Shown here one piece after another: positions 9,065-16,139 of a DNA stretch of 27,129 nucleotides. Both the position numbers and the translations under genes were made by a program. The stretch's first letter is position 1, and each line of letters begins with the position of its first letter. The stretch is from JAHECQ01 sp047638695 (GTDB lineage Bacteria; Actinomycetota; Acidimicrobiia; Acidimicrobiales; SZUA-35), in assembly GCA_047638695.1 (NCBI GenBank), contig JBLINY010000061.1, forward strand, positions 1 through 27,129, in the 5' to 3' direction. The notes under the pieces are model-generated. The model was given only the letters and a program-made list of their open reading frames with translations, was not told the origin of the DNA and searched no databases.

Positions 9065-9094
9065 TGAACCGACGACATACAAGTCGTCGGTTCA
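9065..9094. other. Perfect 12-bp inverted repeat between the LPXTG and phosphatase genes
   Basis: TGAACCGACGAC and its exact complement are separated by a 6-nt loop (ATACAA). The hairpin begins 34 nt after the LPXTG stop and ends 16 nt before the phosphatase start. No T-run follows, so it is not a standard intrinsic terminator. It may be an operator, an RNA-stability element, or a structure covering the phosphatase ribosome-binding region. Confidence 0.7.
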
Positions 9095-9110
9095 GCGCGA
9101 GAAAGTTTGG

Positions 9111-9623
9111 ATGAGCAACCTTCTCTTCGTCTGCACAGCGAACATCTGTCGGTCACCGGCGGCTGAAGCGATCGCTCGAAGTCGATTCGGATCAGGTAGT
9201 CACCTGTTTGCGTCGGCCGGTTTCCTCTATGAGGATCGCGAGGCGACTCCGGAGATGGTCAAGATGCTCAGCACCATTGGCGTTGACGCCTCGAGCCATA
9301 CCAGCGCTATCATCACCCAGGATCGCGGTCTTAGCGCCGATCTGATTTTGACCATGGAGTCTCGCCATGTTCAGGACATCGGCCTGATGTCTCCCGAACT
9401 GCTTGAACGCTGCCTACCACTAGCGGAGGCAGCCGAGCGACTGAAGTTCCAACGGTGTTCAGTCTCGAACTTTGTCAGCCAGCTGGCCGGCCGCGATCCC
9501 CTGTCCTATCTCGACCAAAAGTGGGACGTCGCCGACCCGTACAAGCGGTCGAAGCGGCACTACAAGAAGGCCGTCCAGGAGATTTCGGAACTGGTCGATA
9601 CCGTGGTCGGCGCACTCGACTAG
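9111..9623 (+). CDS. Low-molecular-weight protein-tyrosine phosphatase
   Basis: A 170-aa cytoplasmic enzyme that hydrolyses phosphotyrosine. The P-loop CTANICRS has nucleophile Cys8 and Arg14, and the late DVADPYKRS motif supplies the general acid Asp142. Length and motif spacing are normal for the family (Wzb/EpsP/PtpA group). In polysaccharide loci these enzymes dephosphorylate the BY-kinase; the likely kinase tail lies at the left edge of the window, about 9 kb upstream. The ATG at 9111 starts the conserved 'LLFVCTANICRSP' strand directly, and GAGAAAG just upstream is only a weak ribosome-binding site. A perfect hairpin lies in the leader. Confidence 0.88.
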   Translation: MSNLLFVCTANICRSPAAEAIARSRFGSGSHLFASAGFLYEDREATPEMVKMLSTIGVDASSHTSAIITQDRGLSADLILTMESRHVQDIGLMSPELLERCLPLAEAAERLKFQRCSVSNFVSQLAGRDPLSYLDQKWDVADPYKRSKRHYKKAVQEISELVDTVVGALD

Positions 9624-9643
9624 CTAGCAGCGGTGCCCGCTCG

Positions 9644-10687
9644 TCAGTTCGATCGTGTCTTCGACAATTGCACCGGAGTGATCTTGTGGTCGGCGTGAAG
9701 CTGGCCGCACGCTGCTGAGATGTCGGTGCCTCGGTTGGCTCGAACGGTGACGTTTACGTCGTGAGCCTCCAGTACACGAGCGAAAGCGCGAATGCCGGCG
9801 GCATCAGTCCCGGTGGTTGGCCAGCCCGGTGTGGGGTTGAGCGGAATCAGGTTCACGTGGGCTTGGGCTCGCCGGGCCAGTGGCACAAGCTCGAGCGCGT
9901 CGCTTTCGCGGTCGTTGATGCCAGCCATCATGGCCCACTCGAAGGAAACCCGGCGGCCCGTGCGGTCGCGGAAATTGGAACTCGCTGCGACCAACTCATC
10001 GAGAGAATGTCGCTTGTTGAGAGGCACCAGCTCGGTGCGAAGGTCGTCGTTGGCCGCGTGTAGCGAAACCGCGAGGCCGACCTGTAAGCCTTCCTCGGCG
10101 AACCGAAGCATCTGAGGCACCATGCCGACCGTCGATACCGTGATGTGTCTGGCGCCGATCTGCATGTCGCCGATGATTCGCCGGATCGCCTCCAACACAC
10201 GGTCGTAGTTGGCCAGCGGCTCACCCATGCCCATAAAGACAATGTTCGAGAGACGCCGTTCGCCCGCGTGACGTCGGGCGTTCACTACCTGTTCGAGGAT
10301 TTCGCCGGTCGTGAGATGTCGCTCGAACCCGGCCTGACCGGTGGCGCAGAAGCCACAAGCCATGGCGCATCCTGCTTGACTCGACACACAGACAGTCGAC
10401 CGTTTCGGGTAGTGCATCAGGACTGACTCGACCCGAGCCCCGCCTGGTAGTTCCCACAACGTCTTGACTGTGTCGCCGTTTGGCGTTTGTTGCGACGTCG
10501 CTTCATGCAACGCCGGCTCGAACTGGGTAGCGAGCGTCGATCGGAGGTCAGACGGAAGCGTTGAGAGCTGCGACGGAGCGGTGCTGTGGGTGTATAGGCC
10601 GGTCCAGAGCTGATCTTGTCGGTAGCGGGGGAGGTCGGCGAGAAGTTCGGCGAACTCCTCGCGGTTTGGGTCCCACGGAGAGCGCAT
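9644..10687 (-). CDS. rlmN: Dual-specificity RNA methyltransferase RlmN
   Basis: A 347-aa radical-SAM enzyme that methylates C2 of A2503 in 23S rRNA, and A37 in some tRNAs in bacteria studied. The [4Fe-4S] ligands are in CAMACGFC (Cys107, 111, 114). Also visible are the MGMGEPLANYD motif, the TVSTVGMVP strand, and the C-terminal TDISAACGQL whose Cys327 is the methyl-carrying cysteine. Length matches the family. It converges with the phosphatase gene (20 bp between stops). Upstream, TAAGCT lies 9 nt before the ATG, so the transcript may have almost no leader. It is a housekeeping gene unrelated to the surface cluster. Confidence 0.95.
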   Translation of the reverse strand: MRSPWDPNREEFAELLADLPRYRQDQLWTGLYTHSTAPSQLSTLPSDLRSTLATQFEPALHEATSQQTPNGDTVKTLWELPGGARVESVLMHYPKRSTVCVSSQAGCAMACGFCATGQAGFERHLTTGEILEQVVNARRHAGERRLSNIVFMGMGEPLANYDRVLEAIRRIIGDMQIGARHITVSTVGMVPQMLRFAEEGLQVGLAVSLHAANDDLRTELVPLNKRHSLDELVAASSNFRDRTGRRVSFEWAMMAGINDRESDALELVPLARRAQAHVNLIPLNPTPGWPTTGTDAAGIRAFARVLEAHDVNVTVRANRGTDISAACGQLHADHKITPVQLSKTRSN

Positions 10688-10756
10688 AGTCGAACCAGCT
10701 TAAGGCCATCGCTCGCCGCCCAAGCGGGGGAGCGGTGGCCTTAGGCCGTTGAGGCC

Positions 10757-11686
10757 TCACAGCGAGTTTGGCAACAGCCAGGCTCGGTCGGTGCGAAAGA
10801 TCGTAAATCCGAGGCGGTCGTAGGTCCGTAGGGCGGGGTCGTTGTCGGCCTCGACGTACAACATGCCGGTTGTGAGGCCCTGCTCGCTCAGCCAGTCGAG
10901 CCCGGCCGCCGTCATGGGAACGCCTAAACCCTTGCCGTGAAAGTCCGGATCTATGCCAATGGCGTAGATCTCGCCGAGCTGCTGTTCCGCGTGAATCTTG
11001 GTCCAACAGAATCCGGCGATTTGGCCGTCTTCCTCGTAGAGGCGGATGCCGTCGGCGTTGAACCACGGTTCGCTGGTTGCATCGTCGAGATCGGACCGGG
11101 ACATGTTTCCCTGGTCGGGATGGCCTTCGAAGGCGCGGTTGTTCACTCGCAAGAAGGCGTCTGCATCGGCATCGAACAGGAACGAACGTGTGGCGATGGT
11201 CGATTGTTGGGCCGGGAGAGCGCAGCGCATCTGATGAAGCGCTCGCAGTGAATCGAAGCCGGCCGCCTCAGCGGCGTCGGCGTGACCGTCGAGTGCCGGT
11301 TTGGCCCAGAGCTCGACGCGTTGAGGTCGGTCAGGGTGCGCCTTGAGCCGGTCGAGTGTCTTGCCGAGGAGCAGGCCGAGAAGGTCTGCGTCGTCCACCC
11401 CGGTGTCTGAAGCGACGAAGGCGTCGAGCTGGATGACGTCAGAAGAGATCCTGCCACCGACGTAGCCAATCTCGTTGCCTTCGAGCATTGCGACCGTGCC
11501 GATGAATTGGTCGGTCTCGTCTGCCCATGAGTCGCTAAAACGATCGTCGCGGACGTCAACCGGAAGCGCTCGGGAAAAGGCCGCTCGAATACGGTCGACT
11601 TCAACAGTCGAGAGCCGCTCACCGGCTGAGGATTCGATGGTTGCGAGTTCTACATCGGCGAGGGCAAGGACGTTCTCATCTGGCAC
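10757..11686 (-). CDS. mshD: Mycothiol synthase (acetyl-CoA:Cys-GlcN-Ins acetyltransferase)
   Basis: A 309-aa tandem-GNAT protein. It catalyses the last step of mycothiol synthesis, acetylation of Cys-GlcN-Ins, in the cytoplasm. The N-terminal GNAT half (about 1-150) is degenerate. The C-terminal half carries the acetyl-CoA site IYAIGIDPDFHGKGLGVPM, then a GLDWLSEQGL helix, LYVEADNDPALRTYDRLGF and a closing DRAWLL, close to the MshD pattern 'YvvgVdP..qG.GLG ... LYVdadN..A..lY..LGF'. The GTG start at 11686 is supported by TAGGCT 7 nt upstream. It is transcribed divergently from the WecG-type gene, with 41 bp between starts. Its presence points to an actinobacterial host. Confidence 0.85.
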   Translation of the reverse strand: MPDENVLALADVELATIESSAGERLSTVEVDRIRAAFSRALPVDVRDDRFSDSWADETDQFIGTVAMLEGNEIGYVGGRISSDVIQLDAFVASDTGVDDADLLGLLLGKTLDRLKAHPDRPQRVELWAKPALDGHADAAEAAGFDSLRALHQMRCALPAQQSTIATRSFLFDADADAFLRVNNRAFEGHPDQGNMSRSDLDDATSEPWFNADGIRLYEEDGQIAGFCWTKIHAEQQLGEIYAIGIDPDFHGKGLGVPMTAAGLDWLSEQGLTTGMLYVEADNDPALRTYDRLGFTIFRTDRAWLLPNSL

Positions 11687-11693
11687 CGGTCGA

Positions 11694-11721
11694 AGCCTAG
11701 TCGCGGCTCATCCAGTACGAT
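11694..11721. promoter_or_regulatory. Back-to-back -10 elements of mshD and the WecG-type gene
   Basis: The 41-bp gap between the divergent starts carries TAGGCT on the minus strand (11694-11699, 7 nt before the mshD GTG) and TACGAT on the plus strand (11716-11721, 6 nt before the GTG at 11728). Both fit TANNNT and predict leaderless transcripts. The two promoters are so close that they would compete or be co-regulated. Confidence 0.5.
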
Positions 11722-11727
11722 CGTGAG

Positions 11728-12498
11728 GTGACTCTCGCCAGTGCCGATGTACGTGTCGACGTTCTCGGGGTGAAGGTCAGCGCGATCAATATGGGCCTCG
11801 CCGTCGAGCGAATCGCGCGATGGATAGCCGATGGCGAGAAGCACTACGTCTGTGTTTCGGGCGCTCACGGCGTGATCGAGTCCCAGGCCGACCCTGAGCT
11901 GCTCGAAATTCACAATCGGTCGGGATTGACGACGCCCGACGGCATGCCACTGGTCTGGGCTGGGAAACGAGCCGGGATCGTAGGTATGGAGCGTGTCTAT
12001 GGCCCTGATCTGGTGCTGGCCCTCGCCGATCGAGCGGCAACCGAACAGTGGAGTTTCTTCTTCTACGGCGGGGCCGAGGGCGTTGCCGAAGAGTTCGGCC
12101 AGGTGTTGCAATCGCGCTATCCAGGGTTGCGTGTCGCCGGTAGTTTCTGTCCCCCATTCCGTCCGCTTGAAGAGGACGAAGTCACCCAGATCACTGCCGA
12201 GATCAACGAGTCGGGTGCCGACATCGTTCTCGTCGGGCTGTCGACGCCGAAACAAGAACGATGGATGGCCTCTTTCCGTCCTGGCTTGGAGGCCGCAGCT
12301 CTCTTGGGGGTCGGCGCTGCCTTTGACTTCCACACCGATCGAGTTCGCCAGGCTCCGCCAATGGTCCAACGACTGGGGCTCGAGTGGCTGTTCCGTCTGG
12401 TCGCTGAACCGAAGCGGCTCTGGCGTCGCTACGCCATCGTTGTGCCAAAGTTCATGCTCGGAATCGCCCGTCGACCGCCGCGGATCGTGCCAGAGTAA
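11728..12498 (+). CDS. WecG/TagA/CpsF family glycosyltransferase (GT26)
   Basis: A 256-aa enzyme that in characterised members transfers N-acetylmannosamine or N-acetylmannosaminuronate (or a related sugar) to undecaprenyl-linked GlcNAc at the inner face of the membrane. Family motifs are all present: VSGAHGVIESQ, TTPDGMPLVW with likely catalytic Asp71, FYGGAEGVAEEF, GLSTPKQERWM, GVGAAFDFHTDRVRQAPP and GLEWLFRLVAEPKRLWRRY near the end. The membrane-binding C-terminal appendage is basic. GTG 11728 follows TACGAT by 6 nt. The closest functional neighbour is the sugar epimerase that starts 80 bp downstream. The sugar transferred cannot be told from sequence. Confidence 0.9.
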   Translation: MTLASADVRVDVLGVKVSAINMGLAVERIARWIADGEKHYVCVSGAHGVIESQADPELLEIHNRSGLTTPDGMPLVWAGKRAGIVGMERVYGPDLVLALADRAATEQWSFFFYGGAEGVAEEFGQVLQSRYPGLRVAGSFCPPFRPLEEDEVTQITAEINESGADIVLVGLSTPKQERWMASFRPGLEAAALLGVGAAFDFHTDRVRQAPPMVQRLGLEWLFRLVAEPKRLWRRYAIVVPKFMLGIARRPPRIVPE

Positions 12499-12578
12499 GA
12501 GGACGAATACCCAAGAACGCGTCTTGAGGCAGTTGTAGTCTTTCCCCGAGGCGTAGAACCGTATTGAGGAGAAGTCTC

Positions 12579-13538
12579 TTGAAGATGTTGGTGGCCGGTG
12601 GCGGCGGATTTATTGGTGGGCATTTGGTTGCACGCTTGCTCGAAGAGGGCACCGATGTCCGGTCGGTAGATGTGAAGTCGACCGCTGGCTGGTACCAGAC
12701 GCACGGCGAGGCCGAGAATCTTGTCCTTGATCTGATGGACAAGGACGCCTGTTACAAGGCGACCAAGGGCGTCGACCAGGTCTACAACCTTGCAGCCGAC
12801 ATGGGCGGCATGGGCTTTATCGAGAACAACAAGGCCGCCTGCATGCTGTCGGTGCTTATCACGACGCACCTTCTCATGGCGGCCCGTGACAACGAGGTGG
12901 AACGCTTGTTTTATGCGTCGTCGGCATGCGTCTATGCCGCTGACAAGCAGACCGACACCGATGTCGCGGCCTTGGCCGAAGCCGATGCTTACCCGGCCGA
13001 GCCCGAAGACGGCTATGGCTGGGAGAAGCTGTTCGGCGAGCGTATGGGACGGCACTTCTACGAGGACTTTGGCCTCGAGACGCGGTCGGCCCGCTACCAC
13101 AACGTCTATGGGACCTACGGCACCTGGCAGGGTGGCCGCGAGAAAGCGCCAGCCGCGATCTGCCGCAAGGTGGCCCAGGCCAAGTTGTCGGGCAACCCCG
13201 AGATCGAGGTCTGGGGCGATGGTCTGCAGACGCGGTCGTTCATGTACGTCGACGATTGTGTCGAAGGCACTCGTCGTCTGATGGACTCAGACTTCCGCGA
13301 TCCACTGAACGTCGGTTCATCCGAGCTGGTATCGATCAACCAGCTTGTTGATCTGGTCTCTGACATCGCCTGCGTTGAGGTCACTCGAAACCACGACCTC
13401 ACGGCTCCTCAGGGCGTGCGTGGCCGCAATAGCGACAACGCGCTGATCCAGGATGTCATGAGTTGGGAGCCCTCGATTTCTCTGCGCGACGGCCTAGAGA
13501 AGACGTATGCGTGGATCTTCAACGAGATGACGGCCTAA
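12579..13538 (+). CDS. NAD-dependent epimerase closely related to GDP-mannose 3,5-epimerase
   Basis: A 319-aa extended SDR enzyme. The NAD-binding motif is GGGGFIGGHL (7-16). The whole chain resembles plant GDP-mannose 3,5-epimerase (GME): LAADMGGMGFIENN, FYASSACVY, GYGWEK, NVYGTYGTWQGGREKAPAAICRK, GDGLQTRSF and GVRGRNSDN. Cys117, Tyr146, Lys150 and Lys189 sit at a constant offset of 28 from the catalytic Cys145, Tyr174, Lys178 and Lys217 of Arabidopsis GME, so the reaction (GDP-D-mannose to GDP-L-galactose or GDP-L-gulose) is probably conserved. I chose TTG 12579 because GAGGAG lies 7 nt upstream; ATG 12585 is the alternative. It probably makes a sugar nucleotide for surface glycan. Confidence 0.85.
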   Translation: MKMLVAGGGGFIGGHLVARLLEEGTDVRSVDVKSTAGWYQTHGEAENLVLDLMDKDACYKATKGVDQVYNLAADMGGMGFIENNKAACMLSVLITTHLLMAARDNEVERLFYASSACVYAADKQTDTDVAALAEADAYPAEPEDGYGWEKLFGERMGRHFYEDFGLETRSARYHNVYGTYGTWQGGREKAPAAICRKVAQAKLSGNPEIEVWGDGLQTRSFMYVDDCVEGTRRLMDSDFRDPLNVGSSELVSINQLVDLVSDIACVEVTRNHDLTAPQGVRGRNSDNALIQDVMSWEPSISLRDGLEKTYAWIFNEMTA

Positions 13539-13556
13539 AGGTCGCTGGTGCGTCAC

Positions 13557-13562
13557 TAACCT
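13557..13562 (+). promoter_or_regulatory. Putative -10 element (TAACCT) of nth
   Basis: TAACCT fits TANNNT and ends 6 nt before the nth ATG at 13569, predicting a leaderless nth transcript separate from the epimerase mRNA. No good -35 is seen. Confidence 0.45.
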
Positions 13563-13568
13563 TCGGGT

Positions 13569-14210
13569 ATGGCGCGACCTCGAACTCCAAAAGGCAGAGC
13601 CCAGCGAACCCACGCTCGTTTGGCCGAGGAATATCCCGAAGCGGAGTGTGAGCTCGACCACGAGTCGCCGTATCAGTTGTTGATTGCCACGATTCTGTCG
13701 GCCCAGGCGACCGACGTTGGGGTCAACAAGGTGACACCAGCACTGTTTCGGGCCTACCCGGATGCAGAGGCACTTGCCGAGGCGAATCTTGAGGATGTCG
13801 AGCAGGTCATTGGGTCACTCGGGCTTTTCCGAAACAAGGCGAAGAGTGTTGTGCGCTGCGCTCAACAAATGCTTGAGCGACACGAGGGCGAGGTACCTAC
13901 CTCGATGACGGATCTGTCGGCGCTTGCCGGCGTGGGTCGCAAGACAGCCAACGTCGTGCGTAGCGTGGCTCTCGGGTTGCCAGGGCTGCCGGTCGACACA
14001 CATGTGCTTCGACTCAGCAACCTTCTCCAGATCACCGAGTTGACCGATCCGGTAAAGGTCGAACTCGAGTTGAATCCAATGGTCCCGGCGTCGGAACGCG
14101 GCGAGTTCAGTCTTCGCCTGATTCTGCATGGTCGGCGAGTGTGCGTCGCCCGGAGACCACAATGCGGCGACTGCGTGCTCAACGACTTCTGCCCATCGGT
14201 TCAGAATTAG
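13569..14210 (+). CDS. nth: Endonuclease III (DNA glycosylase/AP lyase)
   Basis: A 213-aa base-excision-repair enzyme that removes oxidised pyrimidines and cuts AP sites. The helix-hairpin-helix is LSALAGVGRKTANVV (116-130) with catalytic Lys125; the catalytic Asp143 is in PVDTHVLR. The [4Fe-4S] cluster is ligated by Cys192-X6-Cys199-X2-Cys202-X5-Cys208, the standard spacing. Length is normal. The start lies 30 bp after the epimerase stop and is preceded by a leaderless-type -10 box. In mycobacteria nth has unrelated neighbours, so the position beside the epimerase carries little functional meaning. Confidence 0.96.
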   Translation: MARPRTPKGRAQRTHARLAEEYPEAECELDHESPYQLLIATILSAQATDVGVNKVTPALFRAYPDAEALAEANLEDVEQVIGSLGLFRNKAKSVVRCAQQMLERHEGEVPTSMTDLSALAGVGRKTANVVRSVALGLPGLPVDTHVLRLSNLLQITELTDPVKVELELNPMVPASERGEFSLRLILHGRRVCVARRPQCGDCVLNDFCPSVQN

Positions 14211-14282
14211 CGGGGTGCGTTTCAACGAGCCGCCGGGGCGCTGACCTGGGCCGATGGCCATGTGTCGGCCGGTGAGCCGGCA

Positions 14283-14303
14283 AAGTGGGGACATCACCCA
14301 CTT
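14283..14303. other. Short hairpin downstream of nth
   Basis: AAGTGGG and CCCACTT form a perfect 7-bp stem around a 7-nt loop (GACATCA). A smaller GCCGG/CCGGC hairpin lies just before it (14268-14281). Neither is followed by a T-run. They may protect the 3' end of the nth mRNA or belong to the regulatory region of the small-RNA candidate that follows. Confidence 0.45.
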
Positions 14304-14319
14304 GTGGCTTCGGCTCCCT

Positions 14320-14325
14320 TAGTAT
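14320..14325 (+). promoter_or_regulatory. Putative -10 element (TAGTAT) of the small-RNA candidate
   Basis: TAGTAT is a good TANNNT match and lies 8 nt before the first base of hairpin 1, so transcription would start around 14331-14333. A TTGTGG sequence lies only about 12 nt upstream, too close to be a standard -35. Confidence 0.4.
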
Positions 14326-14330
14326 TTGGC

Positions 14331-14425
14331 ATGCCAGGTTCCCGCCACCTGGTAGCAGCGACATAGGGATCCGCCGCCCTGTGTCGCGCCGCCGGCTCCC
14401 CTTCGGGGGAGTCGGCGTCATTTTT
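14331..14425 (+). ncRNA. Candidate structured small RNA with two C-rich loops and a terminator (6C-like)
   Basis: Three tightly packed hairpins follow a plausible -10 box. Hairpin 1 pairs 14334-14339 with 14347-14352 (6 bp; loop TCCCGCC). Hairpin 2 pairs 14358-14368 with 14377-14387 (11 bp with one G-U; loop ATCCGCCG). Hairpin 3 is an intrinsic terminator. Actinobacterial 6C RNA has two stem-loops with C-rich loops followed by a terminator, and the layout here is the same. The loops lack the six uninterrupted Cs of the original description, so identity is uncertain. C-rich loops could pair with G-rich ribosome-binding sites. Start and exact length (about 95 nt) are inferred. Confidence 0.5.
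14390..14425 (+). terminator. Strong intrinsic terminator with UUCG tetraloop
   Basis: Positions 14390-14401 pair with 14406-14417 (12 bp, one G-U) around a TTCG loop closed by C-G, the extra-stable cUUCGg tetraloop. TCA and then five Ts (14421-14425) follow. It would end the small RNA and any read-through from nth. Confidence 0.85.
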
Positions 14426-14529
14426 GCCTTACACGCTCGCAGGTCGTTTTGTCCGCTCGTTGAGTGCCTAACGGCACCCGCCGACGAAGGGAAAGGATGC
14501 CGACACCGGTCGAGGAACGGACCCAGTCG

Positions 14530-14718
14530 TTACGATCCGGCCCGACGAGCCGCTTTCGCCAAACGGCGAGATGCGGTTTGCAATTGTCGTTCGACCTCAC
14601 GAAGTTCTACTCCGACATCGTCCTCGTCTTCAACCGCATCAGCCAGCTCGGCCAGTCGTTTGACCAGATCTTCAAGCGATCCGGAGAGAGACGACAGTGA
14701 GCTGAGATCGAGAGCCAT
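14530..14718 (-). CDS. Small hypothetical coiled-coil protein
   Basis: A 62-aa product starting at ATG 14718, with GAGGT 6 nt upstream on the minus strand. The sequence begins MALDLSSLSSLSGSLEDLV, has an acidic middle (AVEDEDDVGVELREVE) and a basic end (ASRRLAKAARRAGS). Leu/Val/Ala heptads suggest one long helix or coiled coil. I do not recognise a family. A longer frame reading in from 14931 is ruled out because it runs antisense into hisD and its extra part is Arg/Gly/Pro-rich. It is transcribed divergently from hisD. An overlapping plus-strand frame (ATG near 14497 to 14700) is less protein-like. Treat this as probable rather than proven. Confidence 0.55.
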   Translation of the reverse strand: MALDLSSLSSLSGSLEDLVKRLAELADAVEDEDDVGVELREVERQLQTASRRLAKAARRAGS

Positions 14719-14774
14719 CGGGTACCTCGGGCAGGGAACGGAAGCAGCTGGGCGAACTGTCCAGCCAGGGCAAA

Positions 14775-14798
14775 GCACTGAGCGAGGCACTGAGCGAG
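14775..14798. repeat. 12-bp direct duplication upstream of hisD
   Basis: GCACTGAGCGAG occurs twice in perfect tandem in the 131-bp divergent region between the small minus-strand gene and hisD, about 40 bp before the hisD -10 box. It could be a paired binding site or a slippage product. Confidence 0.6.
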
Positions 14799-14837
14799 CC
14801 CGGCGGAATTCACGGTCGTGCGAGCCAGCGGCCACGC

Positions 14838-14843
14838 TACCTT
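14838..14843 (+). promoter_or_regulatory. Putative -10 element (TACCTT) of the his operon
   Basis: TACCTT ends 6 nt before the hisD GTG at 14850. If used, the his operon mRNA is leaderless and has no room for a T-box or leader-peptide attenuator. Confidence 0.5.
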
Positions 14844-14849
14844 GAGGGC

Positions 14850-16139
14850 GTGCTGAACCGTCTTGACCTCCGCGGCCGTGGACCGCTGGTTGCCGCTGAC
14901 CTGCCAAGGCCGGACCTCCTCGGTGATGCACCCGTCGCGGCCGTCCGAGACATCCTCAGCCAAGTCCGCTCCGAGGGTGATACTGCGCTTCGTCAGTTGA
15001 CCGCACGCTTCGACGGCGTCGAGCTTGATGCCTTGCGCGTTCCGGTGGCCGATATGGACGCAGCCGTCGAAGCTCTCGACCCCCCGTTGCGGGCAGCACT
15101 CGAAACAGCCATCGCCAATGTCGAGACCTTTCACCGCCATCAACTGCGGCCCCCGCATGTTGTCGAGCAGGTCGGGATGCGCATCTCGGCCTATCAACGG
15201 CCGGTCGACCGTGTTGGTTTGTACGTTCCCGGAGGGCGGGCCGAGTATCCATCAACCGTTGTGATGACGGCGGTGCCGGCCCGCGTGGCTGGTGTCGAAC
15301 ATATTGTTCTTTGTGTCCCACCAAATCGTGAGACTGGTGGTGTGGCCCATTCGGTTCTGGCCGCGGCCCGTCTGGCAGGCGTCGACGAGGTCTATGCCGT
15401 TGGTGGCGCCCAGGCAATCGGGGCCATGGCCTACGGGACTGAGTCGATCCCGGCCGTCGATGTGATTGCAGGCCCGGGAAACATCTACGTTGCCATCGCC
15501 AAACAAGAGGTTGCGGGTGAGGTCGGGATCGCAGCAGCGTTCGCCGGCCCGTCCGAGGTCATCGTGGTGGCCGATCACACCGCCAATCCGAACTTTGCTG
15601 CAATCGACGTGATGGTTCAAGCCGAGCACGGTCCCGATGGGTTGGCGTGGCTCGTCACGTGGGACGAAGCGGTCGCTGATGCCGTGTGCGAGGCCGGAGA
15701 CAAACTCCTGGCAAAGGCAGCCCGCGCCGACGACATCCGTTCGACCCTCGCCGCCGGTGGGTACGTAGCGCTGGTGGAAGATCGGGCAGCAGCACTAGCT
15801 GTCATCGACATCATCGCTCCGGAGCATCTCGAATTGCAGGTCGAGAACGCAGAGGACATGGCAGCCCAGGTCCGAAACGCGGGTGCCATCTTCTGCGGCA
15901 ACTACGCCCCGGCATCGGTCGGCGACTACGTCGCCGGTCCATCCCATGTACTGCCGACGTTCGGTTCCGCTCGTTTCGCTAGTGCATTGACCGTGGGCGA
16001 TTTCTTGAAGGACCACCACGTGGTCACCATCAGCCGCGACGGTTTGGCCTCACTCGGCCCACACGTCGTCGCGCTGGCAGACCAGGAGGGCTTGGCCGCC
16101 CACGCCGAGTCGATTCGATTGCGCGGAGGCGCAGCATGA
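14850..16139 (+). CDS. hisD: Histidinol dehydrogenase
   Basis: A 429-aa zinc enzyme that oxidises L-histidinol to L-histidine in two NAD-dependent steps, the end of the pathway. Family landmarks: MLNRLDLRG at the start, YVPGGRAEYPSTVVM, AGPGNIYVAIAKQEV, AGPSEVIVVAD, the zinc and catalytic region VQAEHGPDG, APEHLELQVE, and the GDYVAGPSHVLPT loop. Length is normal. The GTG start follows TACCTT by 6 nt. It is the first gene of a six-gene operon; its ATGA overlap with hisC indicates translational coupling. Confidence 0.96.
   Translation: MLNRLDLRGRGPLVAADLPRPDLLGDAPVAAVRDILSQVRSEGDTALRQLTARFDGVELDALRVPVADMDAAVEALDPPLRAALETAIANVETFHRHQLRPPHVVEQVGMRISAYQRPVDRVGLYVPGGRAEYPSTVVMTAVPARVAGVEHIVLCVPPNRETGGVAHSVLAAARLAGVDEVYAVGGAQAIGAMAYGTESIPAVDVIAGPGNIYVAIAKQEVAGEVGIAAAFAGPSEVIVVADHTANPNFAAIDVMVQAEHGPDGLAWLVTWDEAVADAVCEAGDKLLAKAARADDIRSTLAAGGYVALVEDRAAALAVIDIIAPEHLELQVENAEDMAAQVRNAGAIFCGNYAPASVGDYVAGPSHVLPTFGSARFASALTVGDFLKDHHVVTISRDGLASLGPHVVALADQEGLAAHAESIRLRGGAA

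Noticed and set aside
9065..9094. Intrinsic terminator for the LPXTG gene
   Set aside because: The stem is perfect but no T-run follows the right arm on either strand. I kept it as an inverted repeat of unknown role.
10688..11066. Minus-strand open frame inside and past the end of mshD
   Set aside because: It is Arg/Pro-rich and out of frame with mshD, so a high-GC shadow.
14464..14700. Plus-strand open frame of 78 codons opposite the small coiled-coil gene
   Set aside because: Its composition is Arg/Ser/Gln-rich and less protein-like. The minus-strand frame has the better ribosome-binding site and helix pattern.
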